Assembly: GCA_044371005.1 (NCBI GenBank)
Contig: JBILUL010000081.1
Location: 1-20,721, forward strand
DNA length: 20,721 bases
Reading direction: 5' to 3'
From: UBA2402 sp044371005
Lineage (GTDB): Bacteria > Planctomycetota > Phycisphaerae > Phycisphaerales > UBA1924
Shown here: positions 14,158 through 20,721 of the stretch, in pieces
Numbering within the stretch: position 1 is the first letter of the stretch
Layout: each line of letters starts with the position of its first letter
The notes under the pieces: model-generated
Told to the model about the DNA's origin: nothing
The model's database searches: none
Seen by the model: the letters and a program-made list of their open reading frames with translations, nothing else
Made by a program: the position numbers and the translations under genes

Positions 14158-16476
14158 GTGAGTCGATTGACGTGCTTGGTCGTTTCTGCGCTTTCCTTGT
14201 TCGCCGCGGTCAGTGCACAGGCACAAACACCCCTCGATTCGACGTTCACGTACCAGGGCGAGCTCGCCGCGGCGGGCTCGCCGGCAGCAGGCACCTATGA
14301 CTTGCAGTTCCGTCTGTACGATGCAACTACCGGCGGAACGCAGATTGGCAGCACGCTCTGCTCTGATGACCTCGCTGTAGTCGATGGCCGCTTCGCTGCA
14401 TCACTCGACTTCGGCGCGGCGGCCTTTTCCGGGCAGAAGCGGTTTCTGGAGATCGAAGTTCGCCAGGACACGGGCTTGGACTGCTCGGACGCGAGCGGGT
14501 ATACGTTGCTCTCGTCGCGGCAGGAGCTGACGGCGACGCCGAATGCGAGTTTTGCCCAGGCCGCCGCGACAGCGACTACCGCGACCACGGCCACCAACGC
14601 CGCCAGCCTCAACGGCCAAGCACCCAGCTTCTATCAGAACGCCGCGAACCTCACGGGCACGCTGGCCGATGCGCAGCTGTCGAGCAACATTGCCCGGCTC
14701 AACGGCAATCAGACGTTCACGGGCCTGCTCAGCTTGACCAACGCTGGCAACACCTTCGTCGGCAATGGTGCAGGCCTGACCAGCCTCAACGGAGCGAACA
14801 TCATGGCCGGGACGGTGGCCAGATCAGCGATGAATACTGATGTTCGAGGGGTCCTGGGGGCATTGACGACGGAACTGTCGCTGGCGGGCAGCGTCTCGAC
14901 CGGGAGCAGCCCTCTCTCTGTTGCAGTGTCGGGCTTTCAGGTCTATGTTGCGGCTGCAGGTTCCGACCAGTTGCAGGTCTTCGACTTCAGCAACCCTGGC
15001 TCACTGATTCCGGTGGGAAGTGTTGCGACGGGGGACAATCCGCGATCGGTCGCGGTGTCGGGTTCGTTCGCGTACGTCGTGAATCAATCTTCAAACACGC
15101 TTCAAGTTTTCAATATCGGCAATCCCCTGGCACCGACCTCGGTCGGCCTCGTTGCGACGGGGCTCAACCCTCACGCCGTGGCAGTGTCTGGTTCGTTCGC
15201 CTATGTGGTGAATGCGGGTGACAACACCCTGCGGGTCTTCAGCGTCAGCAACCCGGCCCTGCCCACGCAGGTGGGGAGCGTCACAACCGGGAGTGGTCCG
15301 TTTGCCATCGCGGTGTCGGGCTCGCTCGCATACGTCGTGAATCAGGGCGACGACACACTGCAGGTGTTCGACATCAGCAATCCCGCCGCACCCGGAGCGA
15401 TCGGCATCGTCGCGACCGGTTCAACGCCATACGCAGTGGCGGTATCAGGCACGCATGCGTATGTCGTCAACGCCAACTCGCGAACGCTGCAGACATTCAG
15501 TGTGGCGAATCCCGCCGCGCCTGTGCAGGTGGGGAGCATCTCGACTCCCATTCTCCCGGTTTCCGTGGTCGTTTCAGGTTCGTTCGCCTACGTCACAATC
15601 GACAATTTCAACAGGCTCATCGTGTACAACATCAGCAATCCGGTGTCACCCACCCAGGTGGCGAGCATCGCGACGGGAACCAGCCCGAGATCGGTCGCGG
15701 TGTCGGGTTCGTCCGTGTTCGTGGTGAATCAAGGTTCGAGCACGCTTCAGCAGTTCAGCGCTCCGACCCGAATCGGTTTCAGTTCGCCGTTGGCATCGAC
15801 AAGTCTGGTCGGCGTGAGCGGTGCGGGGCTGACCGATCTGTCGGCCGGCAGCATCACCTCCGGGACCATCTCCAATTCGCGAACGACAGGAACGGGCCTC
15901 AATACACCAAGCACCTTGGTGCTGCGCGACGCCTCGGGCAACTTTTCCGCCGGGATCATCACAGCCACCCTTTCGGGCACGGCCTCGAACGCGTCCAATC
16001 TGAACAACCAGCCAGCCTCGTTCTACACCAACGCCTCCAGCCTCAGCACGGGAACCGTTCGCCAGACGGTGCTCCCGGTGGCTGCATGGTTCAATTCGTC
16101 GCTGCCAGCCAACACGATCAGCAGTGCCAACCCGACCTACACGACAGTCACCGGTACATCGCAGGTGTTTTCGATGCGACAGGGTGTCGCGGTCATCAGT
16201 TGGAGCACAAGCGCCTACACGAACATCGCGAACACGAACTTCCTCCTTCGCATCAAAGCCGTCACTGGCGGCGTGACATCCTTCGGGCCTGTGACCACCT
16301 TCACGTTCAATCAGGCCTCCTCACACCTCTCCATCAGCGGAAACGCCGTGATCACGATTCCTTCCACCGCGTCCACCACCTTCACCCTCGAGGTCGCACG
16401 CATCGGCGGATCAGGCAACTACGTGACCGACAACTTCGACTCGTTCACGGCTTCGATCACCAACATCGGACAGTGA
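14158..16476 (+). CDS. Secreted FTYQGEL-stalk / seven-bladed LVIVD-propeller protein 2
   Basis: An intact 772-residue exported protein. Residues 1-22 are a signal peptide (cleavage AQA|QTP). The FTYQGEL domain (30-137) has YDLQFRLYDATTGG, Cys68 (STLCSDDLAV) and Cys109 (GLDCSDASGY), conserved in the paralogue and perhaps disulfide-bonded, and the closing SSRQELTATPNASFAQ. A stalk follows (about 140-235; NLTGTLADAQLSSNIARL). Residues 243-543 are seven repeats of exactly 43 residues with GSFAYVVN and LQVFDISNPAAP cores, forming a closed LVIVD beta-propeller. After another stalk piece, the last ~130 residues are a Thr/Ser-rich beta domain (FSMRQGVAVISWSTSAY, STTFTLEVARIGGSGNY) unrelated to the tip of protein 1. 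The GTG start is supported by GAGG 5 nt upstream and by the signal peptide. The ligand is unknown; a surface binding role is inference. It has its own promoter. Confidence 0.9.
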   Translation: MSRLTCLVVSALSLFAAVSAQAQTPLDSTFTYQGELAAAGSPAAGTYDLQFRLYDATTGGTQIGSTLCSDDLAVVDGRFAASLDFGAAAFSGQKRFLEIEVRQDTGLDCSDASGYTLLSSRQELTATPNASFAQAAATATTATTATNAASLNGQAPSFYQNAANLTGTLADAQLSSNIARLNGNQTFTGLLSLTNAGNTFVGNGAGLTSLNGANIMAGTVARSAMNTDVRGVLGALTTELSLAGSVSTGSSPLSVAVSGFQVYVAAAGSDQLQVFDFSNPGSLIPVGSVATGDNPRSVAVSGSFAYVVNQSSNTLQVFNIGNPLAPTSVGLVATGLNPHAVAVSGSFAYVVNAGDNTLRVFSVSNPALPTQVGSVTTGSGPFAIAVSGSLAYVVNQGDDTLQVFDISNPAAPGAIGIVATGSTPYAVAVSGTHAYVVNANSRTLQTFSVANPAAPVQVGSISTPILPVSVVVSGSFAYVTIDNFNRLIVYNISNPVSPTQVASIATGTSPRSVAVSGSSVFVVNQGSSTLQQFSAPTRIGFSSPLASTSLVGVSGAGLTDLSAGSITSGTISNSRTTGTGLNTPSTLVLRDASGNFSAGIITATLSGTASNASNLNNQPASFYTNASSLSTGTVRQTVLPVAAWFNSSLPANTISSANPTYTTVTGTSQVFSMRQGVAVISWSTSAYTNIANTNFLLRIKAVTGGVTSFGPVTTFTFNQASSHLSISGNAVITIPSTASTTFTLEVARIGGSGNYVTDNFDSFTASITNIGQ
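14884..15786 (+). repeat. Seven 129-bp tandem repeats encoding propeller blades
   Basis: Units start at 14884, 15013, 15142, 15271, 15400, 15529 and 15658, with no length variation. Each encodes a 43-residue blade opening with VGSVATG-type sequence. Units 2 and 7 are still close at DNA level (both contain GATCGGTCGCGGTGTCGGGT), which points to internal duplication or gene conversion. Confidence 0.9.
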
Positions 16477-16566
16477 ACAGCCTTCGCGGCGAGTCAGACA
16501 GAATCGACACATCAGATCCACCGACCCCGCCCGGCGGTCGACTTCCGGTACGATGTTCCAACCACC

Positions 16567-16878
16567 ATGCCACACACCATTGTCATCGCCATGAACGTAG
16601 TTGATGCCGATGGCTACGCCGCGTATCGCGCCGCCATGCTCCCCATTCTGACCCGCTACGGCGGGCAATTTGGATATGACCTCACGGTGGCTGCGGTGCT
16701 CAGATCGCCAGCGAGCCATCCGATCACACGGGTTTTCACGATCAGGTTTCCCTCGCGAGCCGTGCGAGAGGCTTTCTTTGCTGACCCGGAATATCTGGCC
16801 GCAAAGGAAACGCACTTTGTTTCGGCGGTCAGCGGCTTCAGCATCATGGCCGAGGACGATCGGACGGGGTCCGCTTGA
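16567..16878 (+). CDS. DUF1330-like small protein
   Basis: A 103-residue protein of normal length for the DUF1330 family, a dimeric ferredoxin-like (alpha/beta-barrel) fold related to antibiotic-biosynthesis monooxygenase-type proteins; no reaction is established for the family. Family-type features are the opening beta strand with VVDADGYAAYRAAMLPIL, the glycine turn RYGGQFGYDLTV, then TRVFTIRFPSRAVREAFFAD and DPEYLAAKE. There is no signal peptide, so it is probably cytoplasmic. The ATG has no Shine-Dalgarno sequence; TACGAT (16550-16555) ends 11 nt before it, so a very short or absent leader is likely. It lies 90 bp downstream of propeller protein 2 on the same strand, but its own -10-like box suggests separate expression. 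Confidence 0.75.
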   Translation: MPHTIVIAMNVVDADGYAAYRAAMLPILTRYGGQFGYDLTVAAVLRSPASHPITRVFTIRFPSRAVREAFFADPEYLAAKETHFVSAVSGFSIMAEDDRTGSA

Positions 16879-17643
16879 TCGATGCCGCCGCATAGCCCCT
16901 TGCCAAAAACGACAACCGCCGAGTCTAGCGACCCGGGGTCTGGTGGTGGGGCGCATGGTGGAATCGGATATCGGCACACGGGCGAAAGCCAATGGCGATC
17001 GAAATGCCCGTGGAACACTTCGCCAACTTGTTCGTGCAATTGAACCCAGGGCAAACGCCTTCTTCAAATCTCCCTCCTCCTCGCGATTGCACGTTCGATC
17101 GGCTCTCCGGGCAGTTCGAAAGGGCGAAGTTCAGTCCAGAATGCCTATCCGCCAAACATCAAGCAGCACACGACCTGCTTCTGGATGTTCCAACTCCATC
17201 AATCCTCCAATCTCCACCCTCTGACATTCTGAACTCTGAAATGTTGCCTTTCTTTCTGCGCCTCCGAGCCCCAAACGCGGTACATTCACTCACGCCTGAA
17301 GCGGCCTGACTCGGAAAATGCGTTTGCCCTGCCATTGAATCGAGCAGCTGCCATTGGCCCGTCCGCTACGGTTTCGTCGAGGTGAATGCTCGCGACCCCC
17401 CTTCAACGACGTTGCTGTTGCAGAACATGTTGGCCGGTGGCGACGTGGGAACTCAGTCCATGAACGTATCTGCCCGCACATGGTACTTCGCCGCCAGCAG
17501 CTTGAAGTGTTCGACCGTCACAGTCCGTGGCAAGAGTCATGTACCGCTTTCCTCAATCAGCACCCCGGTCGGGATGGCTTGAATCTCCATTCGCGGCGAG
17601 TCTTTTCTTGGGGCCCAGCATGTCCCCCCATGCCGCGGCACCA
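16879..17643. other. Long gap without a convincing gene
   Basis: This ~765-bp stretch contains AT-richer patches (for example 17200-17260) and several open frames without family motifs or ribosome sites. Plus-strand segments around 17360-17580 look weakly protein-like in two different frames, for example WPVRYGFVEVNARDPPSTT and HERICPHMVLRRQQLEVFD, so a degraded gene is possible. I cannot name it. No terminator is visible for either flanking gene, which converge here. Confidence 0.35.
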
Positions 17644-18204
17644 CTATTGAGGCAGTGCATCGAGCCACGCGAGCAGGTCAGTCGCGGTGCGCTGACCACG
17701 CAGCGTCGCGATGACCTTCCCATCACGCAAGGCATAGGTCATCGGGATAGACCGAGTTCCCAAGTAGGTTTCAGCAAGTTCAGGCGAGCGATCAACTTCC
17801 ACATGCGTGGGCAGGAAGCGGGCATCAGAGAGCCGCGTGATCACAGCGCTGTTGTTCAGCGCATCGCGCTTGTACTGCTGGCATGGGGCGCACCGGTCGG
17901 CGGTTGCGAACGCCACGACCAGGCGCTGGGGCCCAGCCTTTGCGATGGCGACATCAAGCGGCGGTGCATCCGCGATGATCGGCGGCAGCGAGATTGTCTC
18001 GCGTGCCACGATGAATCCTGTCGCAGGGTCGTACTCGTGCGATACCGTGAGTCGGTCCATCCACGCCTTCACCTCAGGCGGCACACTGGCCGGCTCGCCC
18101 GAAGCACCAGCCGCCGGTGGCTGCGACGAGGTGCATCCAGCACCAAAGAGCATCGTGAACGCAAGGATGAGGGCAAGAGCGGCAGGAAGCTGTGTTGCAT
18201 GCAT
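17644..18204 (-). CDS. Thioredoxin-fold lipoprotein
   Basis: A 186-residue protein. The N-terminus is a lipoprotein signal (hydrophobic core to LFGAGC; lipid-modified Cys24), followed by a Ser/Pro/Gly-rich linker, so it should be anchored in a membrane facing the periplasm. The thioredoxin-like domain (about 84-184) has VVAFATADRCAPCQQYKRDA with the CxxC pair Cys105-Cys108, the VEVDRSPELAETYL helix, the cis-proline loop RSIPMTYAL (Pro154) and IATLRGQRTATDLLAWL at the end. Residues 44-80 resemble the helper segment often found before such domains. It probably acts as a thiol-disulfide oxidoreductase on envelope proteins. ATG 18204 is chosen because it begins the lipoprotein signal; the frame is open far upstream but without motifs. 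A TACTCT box (18215-18220) ends 10 nt before the ATG. Confidence 0.85.
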   Translation of the reverse strand: MHATQLPAALALILAFTMLFGAGCTSSQPPAAGASGEPASVPPEVKAWMDRLTVSHEYDPATGFIVARETISLPPIIADAPPLDVAIAKAGPQRLVVAFATADRCAPCQQYKRDALNNSAVITRLSDARFLPTHVEVDRSPELAETYLGTRSIPMTYALRDGKVIATLRGQRTATDLLAWLDALPQ

Positions 18205-18948
18205 AGGCTCTTCAAGAGTAGTCTTCACCCAGGAAACACATGCATCGCCGATCGTTCGCTGAGTACTTGCGAAGTCGATGGCACAATGAAGCAACAGGAG
18301 GTTTGTGCGGGCGAATCCGCACAACACGTGAAAGGCATACTCAACCCATGCCGGTCTACACCGGTCTCCGACTCTCATCGCGGTTGGTCCCGACGTCGGG
18401 GGCAGGTCACGCGTGTTCAATCCATCGGCATGAACCGCCGTCGGCGGGCCGCCCAGACCCGCAGAGACCGCTTTAAAGCTCGCCAGAGGGGGTGGCATGA
18501 TGGGATGCTCGATTTGGCGAGTATGGAGCCCGTAACCGGGAGCTCGCGACATGAACCGTTGCACAACACCGTTCCGCCGCGCCGCGTTTCTCGCTGACGC
18601 CGATGAGTGCAGACGGCAGCATGTACGCGTTGCTGGCTGTTTGGCTGCCGAAGGCGCACGCAGATCGTCCAGCGCTGCCTGAAGAGGCTGAATCGCTCCC
18701 CGGGTTTTCATCAGATCAGAAAACTGCGGTCCGGGGGATGAGGCTGTGTACGCGCAGCGGGGGGGTGGGGGGTATGACGAATCCGACTCGAGAGCCCAGG
18801 GGACAGGTGGAGCCGATGCCGCCTTCACACACCTGTGCGTGTGCGGCTTCATCGTCACTTGCTTTGAGCTTTCCGTGACAATATGGCGACGCCTCTTGGC
18901 GTAGCCGACGAAATGTACCGGCAATCGACCGGCAAACGGAGTAACCAT
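18205..18948. other. Long gap between lipoprotein and DUF1254 copy 2
   Basis: Open frames exist on both strands, but none has a recognisable domain or ribosome site. Visible details are the palindrome GCTTTAAAGC (18470-18479), the G-rich run at 18759-18772, and a possible promoter for the DUF1254 gene (TTGCTT 18859-18864, 17 bp, TATGGC 18882-18887). The rest shows nothing I can support. Confidence 0.35.
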
Positions 18949-20406
18949 TTGAGCCCTTCACTCACCACGACCCGCCCCCTCCTCGCCGCCGCGATCTCAT
19001 GCGCGCTGCTTACGACCCATGCGTACGCGCAACCCGCCGACACCCGCATCGGCACGCTGACGTTCGAGAACGGCTTCCCTTCGGACGCGACCGCGACCCG
19101 TCTCTACGACGAGATGGACTTCCAGCGGGCGTGCCAGGCGTACCTGTGGGCCCTGCCCGCCGTGGGCTTCCACGCCCTGCACCTCGCGCAGCGGGACACT
19201 CTTGGCGTGAAAGATGGCGATCTGTGTCTCTACGTCGACCTCAAGGACAAGACGGGGATGCTGACGCCCAACATTACGACCGTCTACGCCTTCTCCTTCT
19301 GGGACTTGAAGGCTCAGGGACCGCTGGTGGTCGAAGTGCCCAAGGGCCCGACCGCCGGAGGAGTGCTGGACATCTGGCAGCGGTCCATCACCGACATGGG
19401 CATGCTCGGGCCCGACAAGGGCGAGGGGGGCAAGTTCCTGATCCTCCCGCCCGGCCACGAGGATGTGAAGGCGGAGGGGTATCACATCTTCCACTCGCCC
19501 ACCTTCCAGATCTGGTTCGGCACGCGCGGCCTCAGCGAAGACGCCAAGGAAGCCCGCACAACGCTTGAAACGCACCGGCTCTATTCCTGGCACAATCGCG
19601 AGCAGCCGCCCGCGACCAACGTCACCAGCGTGGGTGGAAGGGACTGGACATCGGCACAGCCCGTCGATTTGAAGTACTGGTCATACCTCGCCGAGGTGCT
19701 CGCCCCCGAGCCCGTTGAGGCCAAAGACGGATACTTCATGGCCATGCTCGCGCCCCTGGGGATTGAAAAGGGCAGGAAGTTCAACCCCGATGCCCGGCTC
19801 ACGAAAATCCTCACCGACGCGGCCGTCGTCGGCGATGCAATGTCCCGCACCATCGCCTACGCCAAGCGTGTCCCCGGCGCCGAGGTTTGGCCCGGCAGGC
19901 GCTGGGAGTACGCCCTCCTGGTCGAGGTCAATCAGCAGGGCAAGAACTTCCCGCAGCTCGAAGAGCGTGCCTCGTGGTTCTACGAGGCAATCGGAAACTC
20001 CCAGGCGATGCAGGGCAAGACTCTGGGCGCGGGCCAGCTCTACCTCGAAACCAGCAAGGACAAGGACGGCGCGTTCCTCGACGGTGGCAAGTCGTACCAC
20101 ATGCGTGTTCCCGCCAACGTCCCCGCCAAGCAGTTCTGGTCCATCACGCTCTACGACAACCTCACCCGCGGCCCGGTCATCACCGACGCGGGCTCCTCGG
20201 ATCTTTCGTCGCGCAAGGACCTTGAGAAGAATGCCGACGGCTCGGTCGACCTGTACTTCGGGCCCGCCAAGCCCACGGGAGCGAACAGGAACTGGGTCAA
20301 GACCATCCCAGGCAGAGGCTGGTTCCCGTACTTCCGTTTCTACGGCCCGCTCGAAGCCTATTTCGACAAGTCGTGGCAGTTGAACGACATCGAACTGGTG
20401 AAGTGA
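18949..20406 (+). CDS. Secreted DUF1254/DUF1214 protein, copy 2
   Basis: A 485-residue exported protein, paralogous to the gene at 2380. I place the start at TTG 18949, because GGAG (18938-18941) lies 7 nt before it and the resulting N-terminus is a standard signal peptide (cleavage AYA|QPA). The alternative ATG 18883 would add 22 residues ahead of the signal and has no ribosome site. The DUF1254 part (about 30-170) has FPSDATATRLYDEMDFQRAC, TPNITTVYAFSFWDLKAQGP and GEGGKFLILPPGHED. The DUF1214 part (about 360-480) has FLDGGKSYHMRVPANVPAKQ, FWSITLYDNLTRGPVI, NADGSVDLYFGPAKPTG and GRGWFPYFRFYGPLEAYFDK. The reaction is unknown for the family. The next gene is convergent, and I see no terminator between them. 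Confidence 0.9.
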   Translation: MSPSLTTTRPLLAAAISCALLTTHAYAQPADTRIGTLTFENGFPSDATATRLYDEMDFQRACQAYLWALPAVGFHALHLAQRDTLGVKDGDLCLYVDLKDKTGMLTPNITTVYAFSFWDLKAQGPLVVEVPKGPTAGGVLDIWQRSITDMGMLGPDKGEGGKFLILPPGHEDVKAEGYHIFHSPTFQIWFGTRGLSEDAKEARTTLETHRLYSWHNREQPPATNVTSVGGRDWTSAQPVDLKYWSYLAEVLAPEPVEAKDGYFMAMLAPLGIEKGRKFNPDARLTKILTDAAVVGDAMSRTIAYAKRVPGAEVWPGRRWEYALLVEVNQQGKNFPQLEERASWFYEAIGNSQAMQGKTLGAGQLYLETSKDKDGAFLDGGKSYHMRVPANVPAKQFWSITLYDNLTRGPVITDAGSSDLSSRKDLEKNADGSVDLYFGPAKPTGANRNWVKTIPGRGWFPYFRFYGPLEAYFDKSWQLNDIELVK

Positions 20407-20548
20407 ACAAGACGATCCAGAACTGAAAGGACCACGACCCTGCCAGCGGAAGTTCGCGCCCCGGCTCAGCCGCATCCTGCTCCCCGAGCAGCGCACGGAA
20501 ACAGCGGGCGTCTTCAAAGCACGCGGGGTTCTGTCACATCGCGTCGCT

Positions 20549-20721
20549 TCAGAAGTGCGCGACCAGCGCTCCGTACCGCTCAGCCAGGTAGTCAACGATC
20601 ACCTTCGTGTCGGTGGAGTGCAGTCGCTCGCCGAAGCGGTGGAACTTCTCCGCGTTCACAAACTTGTGGTTCGCGGGATCCAGGATCAGATTCGGACACC
20701 CTTGGTGCGCGTCACCGACGA
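20549..20721 (-). CDS. DUF3088-like protein, C-terminal part (5' end outside window)
   Basis: The last 56 codons of a minus-strand gene that enters from the right edge. It reads VGDAHQGCPNLILDPANHK, then KFHRFGERLHSTDTKVIVDY and LAERYGALVAHF, ending in TGA at 20549-20551. This matches the second half of the DUF3088 protein at 673-1020 (VGEANQACPVLVLP ... TEIGTFLAGWAGI) and the family pattern NQGCPVLVL ... I-x-DYLA-x-RYG. The N-terminal CPxC half lies outside the window. It converges with DUF1254 copy 2. The 142 bp between them contain no visible signal. Confidence 0.65.
   Translation of the reverse strand, partial: VGDAHQGCPNLILDPANHKFVNAEKFHRFGERLHSTDTKVIVDYLAERYGALVAHF

Noticed and set aside
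17354..17650. 98-codon plus-strand frame near the lipoprotein end
   Set aside because: Motif-free and competes with another plausible frame; kept only as a note on possible decay in the gap.
18759..18772. G-quadruplex-like G run
   Set aside because: There are only two G runs (7 and 6), too few for a standard four-run motif.
19681..20595. 304-codon minus-strand frame
   Set aside because: Antisense shadow of DUF1254 copy 2; it also overlaps the DUF3088 tail in a different frame.
1..20721. tRNA, rRNA, CRISPR, insertion sequence or attachment site
   Set aside because: I found no T-loop-like GTTCRANTC with matching arms, no spaced direct repeats outside coding repeats, no transposase motifs and no terminal inverted repeats.

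Overview
ORGANISM. The window looks like chromosomal DNA of a planctomycete, most likely class Phycisphaerae. This is an inference from gene content: high GC with GC-rich third codon positions, two secreted proteins with the short PEP-CTERM-like tail 'PAPG/PGPA - hydrophobic stretch - RRRRR', a C-terminal CxxC...CPxCG zinc-ribbon tail, a Ser/Thr kinase fused to a propeller-like repeat region, and secreted 'FTYQGEL' stalk proteins. No tRNA, rRNA, CRISPR array, transposase or phage gene is visible. LAYOUT. 1-195: 3' end of a zinc-ribbon protein. 218-1917 (minus strand): an alpha/beta hydrolase, a DUF3088 protein, then a broken reading frame. 2380-3918: secreted DUF1254/DUF1214 protein, followed by a strong terminator. 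4226-4686: frameshifted gene remnant. 4942-7860: large secreted stalk/propeller protein split by one in-frame TAG, followed by a decayed copy of its own C-terminal domain (8010-8193). 8461-10162: two PEP-CTERM-like secreted proteins separated by a terminator of the same design as the first. 10765-13589: Ser/Thr kinase with a membrane segment and sensor-like repeat region, broken by a 1-nt frameshift. 14158-16476: intact paralogue of the stalk/propeller protein, with seven 129-bp tandem blades. 16567-16878: DUF1330-like protein. 17644-18204 (minus): thioredoxin-fold lipoprotein. 18949-20406: second DUF1254/DUF1214 protein. 20549-20721 (minus): 3' end of a second DUF3088 protein. HOW IT FITS TOGETHER. 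Most intact genes encode exported, envelope or surface proteins. Four families occur twice: FTYQGEL/LVIVD-propeller, DUF1254, DUF3088 and a small 'LDDGWF' protein of unknown function. Several copies carry stops or frameshifts, so the region reads as a duplicating and decaying surface-protein neighbourhood rather than one operon. The two propeller proteins share signal peptide, N-terminal domain, stalk and seven-bladed propeller but have unrelated C-terminal ends, which suggests modular surface fibres with exchangeable tips. I see no complete new defence or metabolic system. Regulation seems to follow two styles: secreted-protein genes have a leader with a Shine-Dalgarno sequence, while several other genes have a -10-like box only 6-11 nt before the start codon, which suggests leaderless mRNAs.
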